Source of the DNA: Cylicocyclus nassatus
Lineage: Eukaryota; Nematoda; Chromadorea; Rhabditida; Strongylidae
NCBI GenBank assembly: GCA_958299035.1
Contig: CATQJL010000001.1
Span: 33,193,767 to 33,257,766 of the forward strand
Direction: 5' to 3'
DNA: 64,000 nucleotides
Numbering within the stretch: the stretch's first letter is position 1; each line of letters opens with the position of its first letter. The position numbers were made by a program, and so were the translations under genes. Below are positions 11,670 to 22,108 of the stretch, piece by piece. A model generated the notes under the pieces. That model was not told the origin of the DNA and ran no database searches. It worked only from the letters and a program-made list of their open reading frames with translations.

Positions 11670-13157
11670 TTACACTATGATTACAACACTATTTTCCGAT
11701 ACAGTGCATTAAACAGCTGCAATAAACATAATTCAAAAAAAAACAACAACAACAACCAGTAATAGAGTAAACATAGAGACATCAATAAAGCCGCTATATT
11801 TATATTTTTTCCGCGGGCTTTGCACGACTCTTTAAGAGAGTCGCAATGCAGATTTTCTAATTTCACCTGCGAGATCCCAGGCTAAATTCCTCAGAAAGAA
11901 TTTGGCGAAATTTTCTGGGAGCGGGGCAGCTCGTCCATAGTTGACCAAGCGCAGTGTGCCCATGTGCAGCCGCAGCTAAGGATGGTCCGCGCGCCACAAC
12001 CTGTCCGAACGGAAGATGTTGAACCTCTTTTTCTTGCCTGACCTCATAGGGGCTGAAAAAATTTTTTTTGGGTTTCGAAAATAATTTTTCGTGTTTCACT
12101 TGAAAATAAATAAAATTCAGAAAAGAAAAAACTCACCAAAGAAAAATTCTCCCTGTCTGTGGTCACGCGGACCATACCCTCGCCGTGTTTGATGATTTCT
12201 ATGAACGTTTCCATCACGTTCCCCATTTGGAGGAAGTGGTCGAGCAGTTCCTTTTCTTCCTTCGGGTACAGCGCACTATACTTTGGAATATTCGAGAATT
12301 TTTTCGAATAATCGAGTAATCGAAAAAATTCGAAAATGAAAAATATCGAATAACCGAATTTCGAATATTCTCAAAAACAAAAAATGTCGAATATTCAAAT
12401 ATCGAATATTTTCGAAAAACAAAAATGTCGAATACTCGAACATCGAATATATTTGAGAAAAAAATCCGAATAAACGAATATTTTGCATCGATTATGTCGA
12501 ATATTCAAACGAAATTTTTTCAAATTAACACAGTGAGGGACCCTATGCAGTGGGCAACTTGGACAACAAACGATGGTGGCTGGTATAGCAGTCAAAATTG
12601 CGACGCTGTCATGTAGTTATTCGATTATACGAAATTGTCGAATAGTCGAATAACTTCTGAAAATAAATATTCGAATGTTCGAATATTTTCGAAAATCAAA
12701 TTTTCGAGTAACTGAATAATCGAATAAAATCGAAGTTGACAAATTTCGAATAAGCGAATATCGATTATATCCGAGATTTTGAAATTTTCGAATAATCGAA
12801 TTTCGAATAAATTTTATTCGAATACTTTATTCAAATACTCGAATATTTATTCGATTCGGTCCAAAGTATACAGCGCACGGATCTTGGCCCGGTGCGCCTT
12901 GAGGGCCTTGGCCAGCACCGTCCGCAGGTCCCTCACTATTCGGGTGAGATTCTGAATATACGTAATTTAAGAAAAAAATTTTTCTAAAAAATTGAATTAA
13001 AATTTTTTTTTTGGATCAAACTTAATTTTCTAAATAAATATACCTTTTCATGTTCCCTGCGCAGGAACTCCGACTCCCTGAACTGGTTATCGCGCAGCCC
13101 GCTGCTCCACTGCAGGGCTTGGACTTGTCTTCAAGCCACCTTCAGCTTTTCGGGTCC
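11670..13157 (-). pseudogene. Broken copy 1 of an unknown duplicated gene
   Basis: Read on the minus strand, exon 2 (from 13157, truncated by the duplication junction) contains LQWSSGLRDN and ends at a GTATAT donor. Exon 3 follows a TATATTCAG acceptor and encodes a probable coiled coil (NLTRIVRDLRTVLAKALKAH). The exon resumes beyond a 594-bp insertion as YPKEEKELLDHFLQM. A last exon behind TTTTTTCAG encodes KKRFNIFR and LVNYGR. Lesions: a TGA in exon 2, the insertion in exon 3, a TAG where copy 2 has Trp (ADHP-stop-LR), and a frameshift near the end. The family is not recognised. The block order and the lesions are visible directly; loss of function is inferred. Confidence 0.65.
12277..12870. 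mobile_element. hAT-like MITE of TTCGAATA repeats
   Basis: A 594-bp element with 11-bp perfect inverted ends TATACTTTGGA and TCCAAAGTATA. The 8-bp CAGCGCAC is duplicated on each side (12269-12276 and 12871-12878). The interior consists almost wholly of degenerate TTCGAATA/TATTCGAA words on both sides of a unique core (about 12510-12620), so the whole strand can fold back on itself. Removing it together with one duplication restores an open frame across the exon of copy 1. No transposase is present. Confidence 0.8.
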
Positions 13158-15620
13158 ATCACAGCTGTCCCTCCTCTTGGTGCGGGTTGTAAACCTCGCT
13201 GGTGGACAGTGACCCCTGACGACCGCTTCCAGCTGGTTGCACCCTGCAGCCTCTCCCCTTTTTTCCCTTTCCCCTGTAAATATGCCAAATAATAAATATT
13301 AGTAAATTAGACTTATGTAGTAACTACCCGCTACACATCAGGTAAAGGCAAGACCAGCCTTCTAACCTGACATGGAGATCCTGGGGAGATTTGAATTTAT
13401 CCCCCCCCCCCCTGTTTCAAAAAAAATTTTCTTTCTATCCCCCCCCCTAACTTTTAGAATTCTGAAAATTACTTTTGCAAAAAGAATTAATTTTCTTTTG
13501 GGCGAATTCCTCCCCCCTTTTCCCTCTTCGTCTCCAGCGTCGACGGACACAAACGAAAGAATTAGTGAGTGTTTTTTTAACGCACATCGACACTGTTTTA
13601 TCAAAAGAATATCTAATCTTGAAAATAAAATATGTACAAAAAATGACCTAAATTGAAAAAAAGTCCTGCGAACAGTCCCAACAAAATTTTCCAAATCTAG
13701 GTTTATAATTATAAAAGAAACTAATCCGAGAACCGAGAACCGAGACCCGAGAACCGAGACCCGAGAACCGAGAACCGGGATTCCGATTTTCTTTTACGCC
13801 CTGTTTCTTTCTGAAACCGAAAATTTTTATTCTCTTCCACTTCGTCTTTGTAATATAATCCCTCCTATTTTTTCCCGAAAACCAAGATTCGAGAACCAAG
13901 AACCGAGATCTGAGAACCAAGATTTTCGAAAGTTTTTATTTTCCTTTCTTCTTTTAATTTTTTTAGGCCCAAGTAATAATCAAAAATGGTAATTACGTTT
14001 CAGACTATGGACTTGTTCGCTTAGCTACCTCAAAATCAAACCTAAGGTATACCTAAGCCTTACATAAATATTTATATTTTTGTTAGGCGCTTCCATAAAT
14101 CAATCGCCATTACATCTAGCGTGGAATGCTGACCTCCAGAATAATTTGAATCGCGCAACTGTCCACTCGCGCTTATCACTTAGGCAATTTGAGAACGCAA
14201 CTGTTATAAGCATTAAACAAAGCAATAAATAAGGCGGCACGCATCAACAAGGAATATTTATGACCCCCTGATATTTTCCAATGGCTGTGACCCCGCCAAC
14301 TGTGGCTTACGCTATAATTACAACATTATTTTCTGGTACAATAAATTGAACACTTGCAATAAATAGTTCAATCAAAGAAAATACAGACAAGCACTAAAAA
14401 AGGCTAATACAGGCGTTCGCGATACGAATAACCTTTACAGCGGACCTTGCACAATTCTTCCAGAGAGTCACAATGGATGTTATCCAGTGTTACTCTCTTT
14501 ATTCCAACCAGATTCCTTTTCAGGAATTTGGAGAATTCCTCAGGCATCGACATGCATCGCCCGTAGTTCACTAAGTGCACTTCACCTATCGTAATCCTTA
14601 GCCACGGGTGATCGGCGAGACACTTTTTGTCTTCCCGAAAGATATTGAATCTTTTCCTTTTTGTAGTCCTGGAATGGTAGAGCATCTCATCTTCTTCTTC
14701 TGGGTGAAGGGCGCGGACCTTGGTCCGGTGCATCTCTAGTGCCATTGAGAGCATATCACGCATCCTTTGCAAGTCCCTCACTATTCAGGTGAGATCCTAA
14801 ATATACATAAATTGAGAATTTTTTTTTTGTAAAATTGAGCAAATTGTTATTTTTTTCCGCTCTCCCCAATAAACATACTTCCTTCCTCTACTGCCTTCGT
14901 AGAAATTCAGCCTCCTTGGGCGGTTATCCCGCAGGCCTCTGCTCCATTGCAGAGCCTGCATTTGGCTCTTGGCCGTGCGCAACTGCTCTTCAAGTAGTTC
15001 TATCCTTTCTAAGGACTGAGTCATATGTAGCTCAGCCCTTGTGGCAGCACTGGACACTGTCATGGGTTCAACTATAGATCTCCCGGAGGATGGCGTTTTA
15101 AAAGCACACAATAAAATAAAATAAAATAATTTTATTCTTTCTTTTCTTTCGTATTTTGAATCGAAAAGAGGATTTCTTTCCCTTTTTTTCTTCCAAAGTA
15201 CGTATAAAATTAATGTAAAAATTTTACACTTACATATGCCGGACTGATGCTCCGGACAAGATCCTCCATAGTTGGCAAGGAGGAGTTTCGTACAGCTTCC
15301 CTTGCTGTTTCGCGGATATCCAGCTCCGCTTTCCAGGCTGTTTGACGAGCAGATCCTCCATTTCCGATGGTGACCATTGTTGATTGTTGAGGTATAGTTG
15401 ACATCGGTTACTGAAACAGGAAAAATAAATATAGGTTAAAATTACAAACCTGTGCAGAGCATTTTCTAGAGCTGTTGACTGTAAGAGAAACAGAAGTAAG
15501 AATGATACCTAACTTAAGCAATAATATTGGGCGTATAAGGGTTGTAAATTTACATGACGCAGGGCTGTAAATTTACCTTACCAGAGCGTCCTCCAGAAGC
15601 AGATTTCGCCATTGGGCGAA
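13158..15620. repeat. Tandem duplication, unit 2
   Basis: The second copy of the blocks described for 10668-13157. It extends further on the gene's 5' side and so keeps the first exons that unit 1 lacks. It also contains a short GAACCGAGA-type tandem repeat (about 13725-13780, variants again at about 13885-13915). Confidence 0.65.
14404..15404 (-). pseudogene. Copy 2 of the unknown duplicated gene
   Basis: Exon 1 (15404-15234) begins ATG six bases after TTTCAG, an arrangement like a nematode trans-splice site, and encodes MSTIPQQSTMVTIG and EDLVRSISPAY before a GTAAGT donor. Exon 2 (about 15100-14879) encodes a likely coiled coil (LERIELLEEQLRTAKSQMQ) and ends at GTATGT. Its upstream acceptor is not clear. 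Exon 3 starts at 14796 behind TATATTTAG and runs to the stop at 14404, with KRKRFNIFR, ADHPWLR, LVNYGR and PEEFSKF shared with copy 1. In exon 3 the fourth codon is TGA where copy 1 has CGA, so this copy may also be dead unless the acceptor lies further in. An alternative first exon (ATG at 15612, donor GTAAGG) exists but is out of frame. The family is unknown. Confidence 0.55.
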
Positions 15621-15839
15621 AACGGCAGCAGCGACTCATTTATTGCAATTGTAATAACTAGCTATAACTATTCATATTCATATTTATAATTAAATACCAT
15701 CGTATTTATAGAATATACATATTGATATATATATATATATTTCAATACATCAGGTCATTGATTTTACACTTTCCGACTGTAATAACTAGCTCCGCCCACC
15801 CAATGTAATTCTTCTGTTGACCCGCCCACCCACTCACAT

Positions 15840-16399
15840 AATCGCCGGGGGCAGGCGGTCCGCAAACTCGTGCTTTTCTGCAGGCGGTCAGCAGAATTTT
15901 GGGGCGTGGCCAAACCTTCAGCGGGCGGTACTTTCGTCTTCTGCCAGCGGGCAGCAATACAAAATTTCCTGCAAGCGCTCCGCAAATAATTTCTTTCAGC
16001 GAGCGCTGGCCAAATTTTCAGCAAGCGCTCGGCTTTTTAGGCATTTTCGGGCGTACGTCGAGCGCAGGTAAGACTCTTTGTGGCAGAGTTGTCACCGTTG
16101 GTTTAGTTACTCAAGTTTGAGGTACTTTCTCTCAGCGGAAAGTACCTGAGGGTTGAGTGGTCCTCCACAAAGGACCGTGCGGCCCTCGAAATTTTTGCAT
16201 ATTCTCGCGGAAAGTCCGCGAGAATGCGGCCACTGCGCCGCAGCTAATCCATAAAGAAACCGTGATTGTTCTTCAAGCTTTCGTCTTTGATTTCGCCAAC
16301 TTTCTTCCAAATTTCTGCAAGCGGCCGCAAAAAATCAACGAACTATTTTTCCGGTGCCCGCCTGCCCATAAATCGCATCGCTGCTTGCCCCCGGCGATT
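15840..16399. mobile_element. GC-rich foldback element 1
   Basis: It begins AATCGCCGGGGGCAGGCGG and ends in the complementary GCCCCCGGCGATT. The interior is full of variants of GCGGTCCGCAAA, GCGGGCAGCA and AAGCGCTCGG, giving many partial hairpins. A small element of this type without coding capacity. Confidence 0.6.
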
Positions 16400-16447
16400 A
16401 TTTGAGCAGCACCGAGCTCGGACCATTCCGCCCTTGGTGCTTACACA

Positions 16448-16763
16448 CTCAGACAATCGCCGGGGGCAGGCGGGCACCGGAAAAATAGATTGCTGATTCT
16501 CGCACCCCGCTCGCGGATTTTTTGGAAAGCAATCGACTTTTCGGAAGACCGCTTGCTGAGCTCTCGATTCCTTAGAGATTCAGCAATATATCTGCAAAAG
16601 ATAAGAGCGAAAAAAATTCAACAGGCGGTCTCTCAAAAATCCGCTGACTCAGCGAGCGGTCTTCCGAAAAGTCCTGATTGCTTTCCAAAAAATCCGCGAG
16701 CGGGCTGCGAGAAATCAGCAATCTATTTTTCAGGTGCCCGCCTGCCCCCAGCGATTGTCTGAG
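16448..16763. mobile_element. GC-rich foldback element 2
   Basis: A long palindrome with left end CTCAGACAATCGCCGGGGG and right end CCCCCAGCGATTGTCTGAG. The arms continue inward (GATTGCTGATTCTCGCA, ATCGACTTTTCGGAAGACCG and their complements). It shares its outer 20 bases with the element at 15840, only 49 bp away. Confidence 0.7.
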
Positions 16764-17013
16764 CAGTTCGGTCGTCCAGCTCTCGCTCTTCCAAGTCTTC
16801 AGCCCAGCAATCACCGTAGCCCAGCAACCAATCGAGCTCATTCATCCACCGTACTCAGCGAAACAACGAATATGATAGAGGTGCGATTCTATTGCTGACA
16901 TAGGTGCGATGGGGTGAGCAAATGCTCACCCTCCCTTCACTTTGTCGGTCAATCATTTTTATAAGATTCTGCGTTCGATCCTTCCAAAAATGCATTGTTT
17001 CATTGATATTTTT

Positions 17014-17513
17014 NNNNNNNNNNNNNNNNNNNNNNNNNNNNNNNNNNNNNNNNNNNNNNNNNNNNNNNNNNNNNNNNNNNNNNNNNNNNNNNNNNNNNNN
17101 NNNNNNNNNNNNNNNNNNNNNNNNNNNNNNNNNNNNNNNNNNNNNNNNNNNNNNNNNNNNNNNNNNNNNNNNNNNNNNNNNNNNNNNNNNNNNNNNNNNN
17201 NNNNNNNNNNNNNNNNNNNNNNNNNNNNNNNNNNNNNNNNNNNNNNNNNNNNNNNNNNNNNNNNNNNNNNNNNNNNNNNNNNNNNNNNNNNNNNNNNNNN
17301 NNNNNNNNNNNNNNNNNNNNNNNNNNNNNNNNNNNNNNNNNNNNNNNNNNNNNNNNNNNNNNNNNNNNNNNNNNNNNNNNNNNNNNNNNNNNNNNNNNNN
17401 NNNNNNNNNNNNNNNNNNNNNNNNNNNNNNNNNNNNNNNNNNNNNNNNNNNNNNNNNNNNNNNNNNNNNNNNNNNNNNNNNNNNNNNNNNNNNNNNNNNN
17501 NNNNNNNNNNNNN
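17014..17513. other. Assembly gap (500 N)
   Basis: Exactly 500 N, the usual placeholder for a gap of unknown size. Open frames that cross it are artefacts. Confidence 0.99.
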
Positions 17514-17711
17514 ACAGGACTGGGGTGTCAAGACCGTGAACTAACCGTCCGAGTCGCCCGATCTGAACCCAATTGAACTGATTTTGGGCAGTATGAAAAC
17601 TCAATTTCGGTCAACCCTCTTATATCTTGTATCCAAATCTTAGATTTAAATGTTTCAGTCGTCACACCTTCAACAATTGCGGAGCTAGAAGAATCCATTC
17701 GGTCATACAAT
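17514..17711 (+). pseudogene. Tc1-type transposase, C-terminal remnant
   Basis: Directly after the gap the plus strand encodes SPDLNPIELI, the conserved motif just before the last catalytic acidic residue of Tc1/mariner transposases (usual form SPDLNPIE). After a possible short intron (GTATCC to TTTCAG) it continues TPSTIAELEESIRSYN, matching the family's following helix. A TAA stands where the family normally has Trp before the motif (VN-stop-PSESPDL). The rest of the gene is probably in the gap. It ends next to a foldback element. Confidence 0.75.
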
Positions 17712-17713
17712 TG

Positions 17714-18270
17714 TAGCGGTGGAATCCGCAAAATTGCGGGATTTGCGGAACTCGCGGGATTTATTTTTAGCTTCTTCTAACAAGGGAATGGTCAGAAGTC
17801 GAAGTGGCCAATCCATACAAGCTGCATACCAATCGATGCAGCATAGAATGCTGATTTCAAATGTGTCTTCCGTATCTGCAGAGCGCCTTTGTGGGCGAAG
17901 TTATGAGCAGCTTTACTGCGAAAAAATCGTCCACAAAAACTGCGAAATTAGGCAGATCACTGCTCTTTTAGCTCACCTTTAGGTACGAGCCATATGAACT
18001 GACCTAGTTACACGTTTTGGTCCAACACTGAGCCGAGAATGGCTTTGTATGGCCAAGTTTGACCTTTACACGCACAATTTCTTAGCAAAATGATGACATT
18101 CAACGGCTTATAACTTCGCCTACAAAGGCGCTTTGCAGATAAGGAAGACGGATCTGAAATCAGCATTCTATGCTGCATCGAATGGTATGCAGCTTGCTTG
18201 AATTGGCCATTTCGATTTCTGACCATTCCCTCGTAAGACAATTTTTAATTTTGGCCGGATTCCACCGCCA
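17714..18270. mobile_element. Family A foldback element with extra outer arms
   Basis: Outer arms GCGGTGGAATCCG and CGGATTCCACCGC enclose family A ends ACAAGGGAATGGTCAGAAG (17780) and the complement ending about 18234. Further arm sequence pairs throughout (for example GATGCAGCATAGAATGCTGA on the left). Its left end abuts the Tc1 remnant. Confidence 0.65.
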
Positions 18271-19106
18271 GCTGCACTGACAGAGGCTCACGCCTGAGAT
18301 TTGCCGCAGATACATTGAAAGCATTCAATGGAGGATGCCTCTCGTCGTAAACGCCAGAGGTGGAAATATAATAGACAAAAACCGAAAGAAATGGACCCTC
18401 TGGAAACGGATACCGAAAACGAATCAGAGGAAGATGATGACTGGTTTTAATCAATAATTATGTGATAAGCAAATTCAAAGAATATTTGTATTATTTATGT
18501 AAAAATTTATCTAGGCTTCTATTCGTGATCCAAATTACTGGTTTATGACAAATTTCTATTTTAAGTTGTTCGCTTGTTTGTCGAGCACCACCGTAGCCTG
18601 TGAATCTTTATAAATAAAATGAATGACTTAATTGGATTTTGTGCACACTGCATACTACAAAGAAAAAAAATGAAAGTTGAAAAGAATAAATTTTTCAAAT
18701 TGAAATGATCGATGCTGCAGACGTGCTGTTGGTCCCGTAAATCATAACTAGTAATCAATTTGATTTTTGTGAATTCTAGCTAGATTGGATAAAGAATTTT
18801 GTGCAAACATCATGCAACAAGGAAAAATTTGAAACTTGAAAAAATTGAAAATTTCTACAAAGAACCAAAAGCAAGAATTTTGTTCCAACTTTGGAATGAT
18901 TATTTAAAAAAAATTGACTTATGCTGTTGGTAGTTTTTCTGCGAAAATGCAAATTTGAAAATTTGAAAATTGTTTTTGATTTTCAAACTTATTTGTTTTC
19001 CGTTTTGTCTCATCCTTCATTTTGACAAGAGTTAGTTTAAGTTTGCACATTGGGCATGGGGCATCATCTGAAATGCGAAAATGCCTGGGTCACAGAGCTT
19101 GGGTGC
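18271..19106. other. Non-coding AT-rich stretch
   Basis: No gene was recognised. The words AAATTTGAAAATT and ATTGAAAA repeat loosely. No clear element boundaries. Confidence 0.4.
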
Positions 19107-19244
19107 AAGTGCACCCATACAAATGGACCAATGACTTTAGAGCGAATATTTGAAGAATACATCTCGTTTCTACCTATTTGGAACAATTTTCGTACCATTA
19201 GATCTTGCGCACTCAAATTCAGAAATAATATTCAACAATAATAT

Positions 19245-20260
19245 TAGGTCGGTGCAAAAGTTTTGTCAGTTTTTTTCAAACCATCGGCAAACACGTTAGA
19301 ATAAAGAAGAAACAGTTCAAAACGTATCCCATGCAGAATTTCTTCCTCTTTCCAGCTGCTCAACTAGCGTTGTCTTTCGTTGCGAGAGTGACAAGATATT
19401 TGCTGGAAATTACAACCACTCCTTTTTACCATGTTCAACTTTCGCTAATTCTCGAAATTTTTGTGTGAAACTTTTGGAGGAGCCCTAATAACCACCAGAT
19501 AGGGCAAACATTTTGCCAACTGTTGCAATTTTTGTAGCCTCATTGCTTGTCTTCCAGAATTTCTGCGATTTATTTTTTGAAGTCACCAAATTTTACATTC
19601 AGCCTACTTCAACCTCTTAGAGCATAAAATATTAAACACTTCAGTCACCATTCAATGCAACTTTTTCTCCTCTTTCTAGCACTTGTCTTTTTTTGGTGAG
19701 ACAGGCGAAATTTGTGGGGAAAATCGCAGTATTTCTCAATTACAGGAGTGCGCAGTGACGTAAACTACGTTTCAAAATCTTCATGTTTTGAAGCGAAAAT
19801 CGCTCATTCACTTTGTAATGGTAGCTTTAGTAATAATCGAGTGCTGAAACCTCAGTTTTCTGTAGCTTTTGCAGTGTTTGATGCAATAACAGTTTATGCG
19901 ATTCTTCCAAAATACGATACTTTTGGAAATCATTTAGTAAAATTTTGAAAAAGCAGCTAAAAAAAGAAAAAAAATTGCATATGGTGGCAAAAGGTTTGCC
20001 CTATCTGGTGGTTATTAGGGCTCCTCCGGAAATCTCGTACAAAAATTTTGAAAATTAGCGAAAGTTGGACATGGTAAAAACGAGTGGTTGTAATTTCTAG
20101 CAAATATCTTGTCATTCTCGCAACGAAAGACAACGCGAGTTAAGCAGCTGGAAAGAGGAAGAAATTCTGCATCGAATACGTTTTGAATTGTTTCTTTATC
20201 TTTATTCTAACGTGTTTCCCGATGGTTTGAAAAAACTGACAAAACTTTTGCACCGACCTA
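19245..20260. mobile_element. mariner-like element with long inverted repeats
   Basis: The ends TAGGTCGGTGCAAAAGTTTT and AAAACTTTTGCACCGACCTA are typical mariner termini next to TA. The inverted arms run for about 250-290 bases, much longer than usual (shared words GACAAGATATTTGCTGGAAA and ACCACCAGATAGGGCAAAC). About 1 kb, no transposase. It interrupts the left arm of the outer foldback and so is younger than it. Confidence 0.75.
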
Positions 20261-21339
20261 ATATAATAATAATATCTCAATAATAATATTTTAGAAAGTT
20301 TGAATTTTCTACCTCGGGTAACAAATGGCCTTTGCTAGATGCTTTTGTTTGCTAATCCAGAAACTATTAGCCAGAGAAGAATTCTGCAATCACGACATTT
20401 CAAAAGTGGCTCTTTCAGTGAGCAAAAATATGCAAAAAAAGTCCCTTGTGGATAATATAAATCATGAACGAATTAGTGCGCCGAAACCCATGTGCGATAT
20501 CGTGACATTTTTTGCAAAATGTCATCGATGATCGATATCGAGATCAAGATCTATGTTTTCATTAATATGAGGAAAAGGCTTGCTGTATTTCTTGACATGA
20601 GGTTTCAAAAGACGGTTATCAGTTCGAGGATGATAAAAGATTGAAGATGATAAAAGATACGAGAAGGCAGAATGGTATGTTGTGAGGCTCCTCTTTGCTT
20701 TACATATTTATACGCAAATTTTGCCGCCGGCCTTTTTTAAGGGACGAATATGCTTATGTTTGGGAATGGTGGAAGGTCACTGTGTCTTTCGGGTCACCCT
20801 GAAAACACCATTATATATTTTAGACAAACAGAACGCGCGGTTAATGAGGAAATTGGACTCGACATTCGATAAGGTTTTGGAATTCTGACCATTCATCTGC
20901 ATTTTTTGACTTCGAACAATTTTTTATCGGCCATTCAAATCTGAATTGAAAGAAAACCAGTTTTTCAAATATATGAAGTAAGTCTTCTTTTTATCATAAA
21001 AAGAAAAAGTTACGACTTCTTCTATTAGCACAAGCAATGTCAGAAATTATTAGTTTCCCTCCCATAGGCAGAATCCGAAATTACTTTTCCTCTGCCCATC
21101 AGAAAAAATCAAAAATTACGGTTTTTAAGCATTTTACTACGTGAAGTCAGAAAATACCATTTTTCATCAAAGTTTTATTCACCGATGCGGAGCGAAATCA
21201 AAATCACATTTTTCGCTAAATTTTTTGCACACGCAGACGAGAAAATTCAAAATTTAACTTTTCTTAGCATCTCTATCACTGACACTTACGGAAATCCGAA
21301 TAGCTACTTCGTTTTGCACCAAAAACAGCAAAAAGTGCT

Positions 21340-21575
21340 ATTTTCCTTTCAAATTCAATAGAACATAGAAATTTTGAGAATAATTTGAATTTTCGATATT
21401 CGAGGAAATTCATATTCGAAACTTTTTTGCGTTCACATCTGGAGGTTATTTATAACTCAGTTATCCCCAGATGTGAACGCGAAAAGTTTCGAATATGAAT
21501 TTTCTCTATGGAAAGTTTAAATTGTAAATTCTCAAAATTTTAATGTTCTATTGAATTTGAAAGGAAAATAGCTCT
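21340..21575. repeat. Inner hairpin of the foldback element
   Basis: Arms of roughly 100 bp around a short centre: GCGTTCACATCTGG on the left, CCAGATGTGAACGC on the right, flanked by TTTCCTTTCAAATTCAATAG and its complement. The GCGTTCACATCTGG word recurs alone at about 36149. Confidence 0.6.
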
Positions 21576-22108
21576 TTCTGAGATGAGATATTTTGCAAAA
21601 AAAGTCACGATATCGCGCATAGGTTTCGGCGCACTAATTCGTTCATGATTGCTCACTGAAAGAGTCACTTTTGAAATGTCGTGAATGCAGAATTCTTCTC
21701 CAACTAAAAGTGTCAGGATTGGCAAACAACAGCGTCTAGCGAAGGCCAGTTGTTGCCCAAGGCGAGATTCAAACCTTTCTAAAAAAATTATTATTGAAAT
21801 ATTATTATGATTATATTATTATTAAATATCATATCTGGATATGAGCGCAAGATCCAGCGGCATGAAATTTGTTCCAAATAAGTAAAAGTGAGATGTTTTC
21901 CTCATATGTTCGCTCTAAAGTCACTGGTCCATTTGTATGGGTGCACTTAAAACGAAATGGGGTGAGTGTAATAGCAGAAATATGCAGTCTGCTTGCACCT
22001 TCTCTATCATTGCATGGTGTATTTCATAGTAATTTCTTCGTCATTCATTGCTACATGTGGTAGTCTCTTTTCAGTAGAGTATATTCAAATAAGATATGAA
22101 CAATTAAT

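Larger units (their letters stand above)
10668..13157. repeat. Tandem duplication, unit 1
   Basis: Blocks of this unit recur in the same order about 2.5-2.6 kb further on. The blocks are the 100-bp block at 10668-10770 and 13158-13258, the CCCC-rich block (10900-11060 and 13370-13560), GTTAGGCGCTTCCATAAATC (about 11443 and 14083), TTTTCCAATGGCTG (about 11635 and 14275), and then a minus-strand gene. Divergence is moderate and many indels are present. The junction between units falls inside exon 2 of the first gene copy. Confidence 0.7.
19107..21948. mobile_element. Large foldback element hosting a nested mariner
   Basis: The left end AAGTGCACCCATACAAATGG pairs with the right end CCATTTGTATGGGTGCACTT. 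The arms continue over several hundred bases (TGACTTTAGAGCGAA, then on both arms a stretch whose frames read EEFCNHDISKV and EEFCIHDISKV). A separate element interrupts the left arm (19245-20260). The arms look like an inverted copy of one exon-like sequence, so the origin may be a captured fragment. Confidence 0.6.

Noticed and set aside
12240..12900. TTCGAATA-rich region as a centromeric or simple satellite
   Set aside because: It has inverted ends and an 8-bp target duplication in an exon, so a transposed element explains it better.
15582..15612. Alternative first exon MAKSASGGRS with a GTAAGG donor upstream of copy 2
   Set aside because: Joining it to the next exon gives the wrong frame relative to the conserved coiled-coil exons; it could only serve as 5' untranslated sequence.
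16855..17604. Long open frames of 190-249 codons on both strands
   Set aside because: They run through the 500 N gap, where unknown codons cannot stop a frame.
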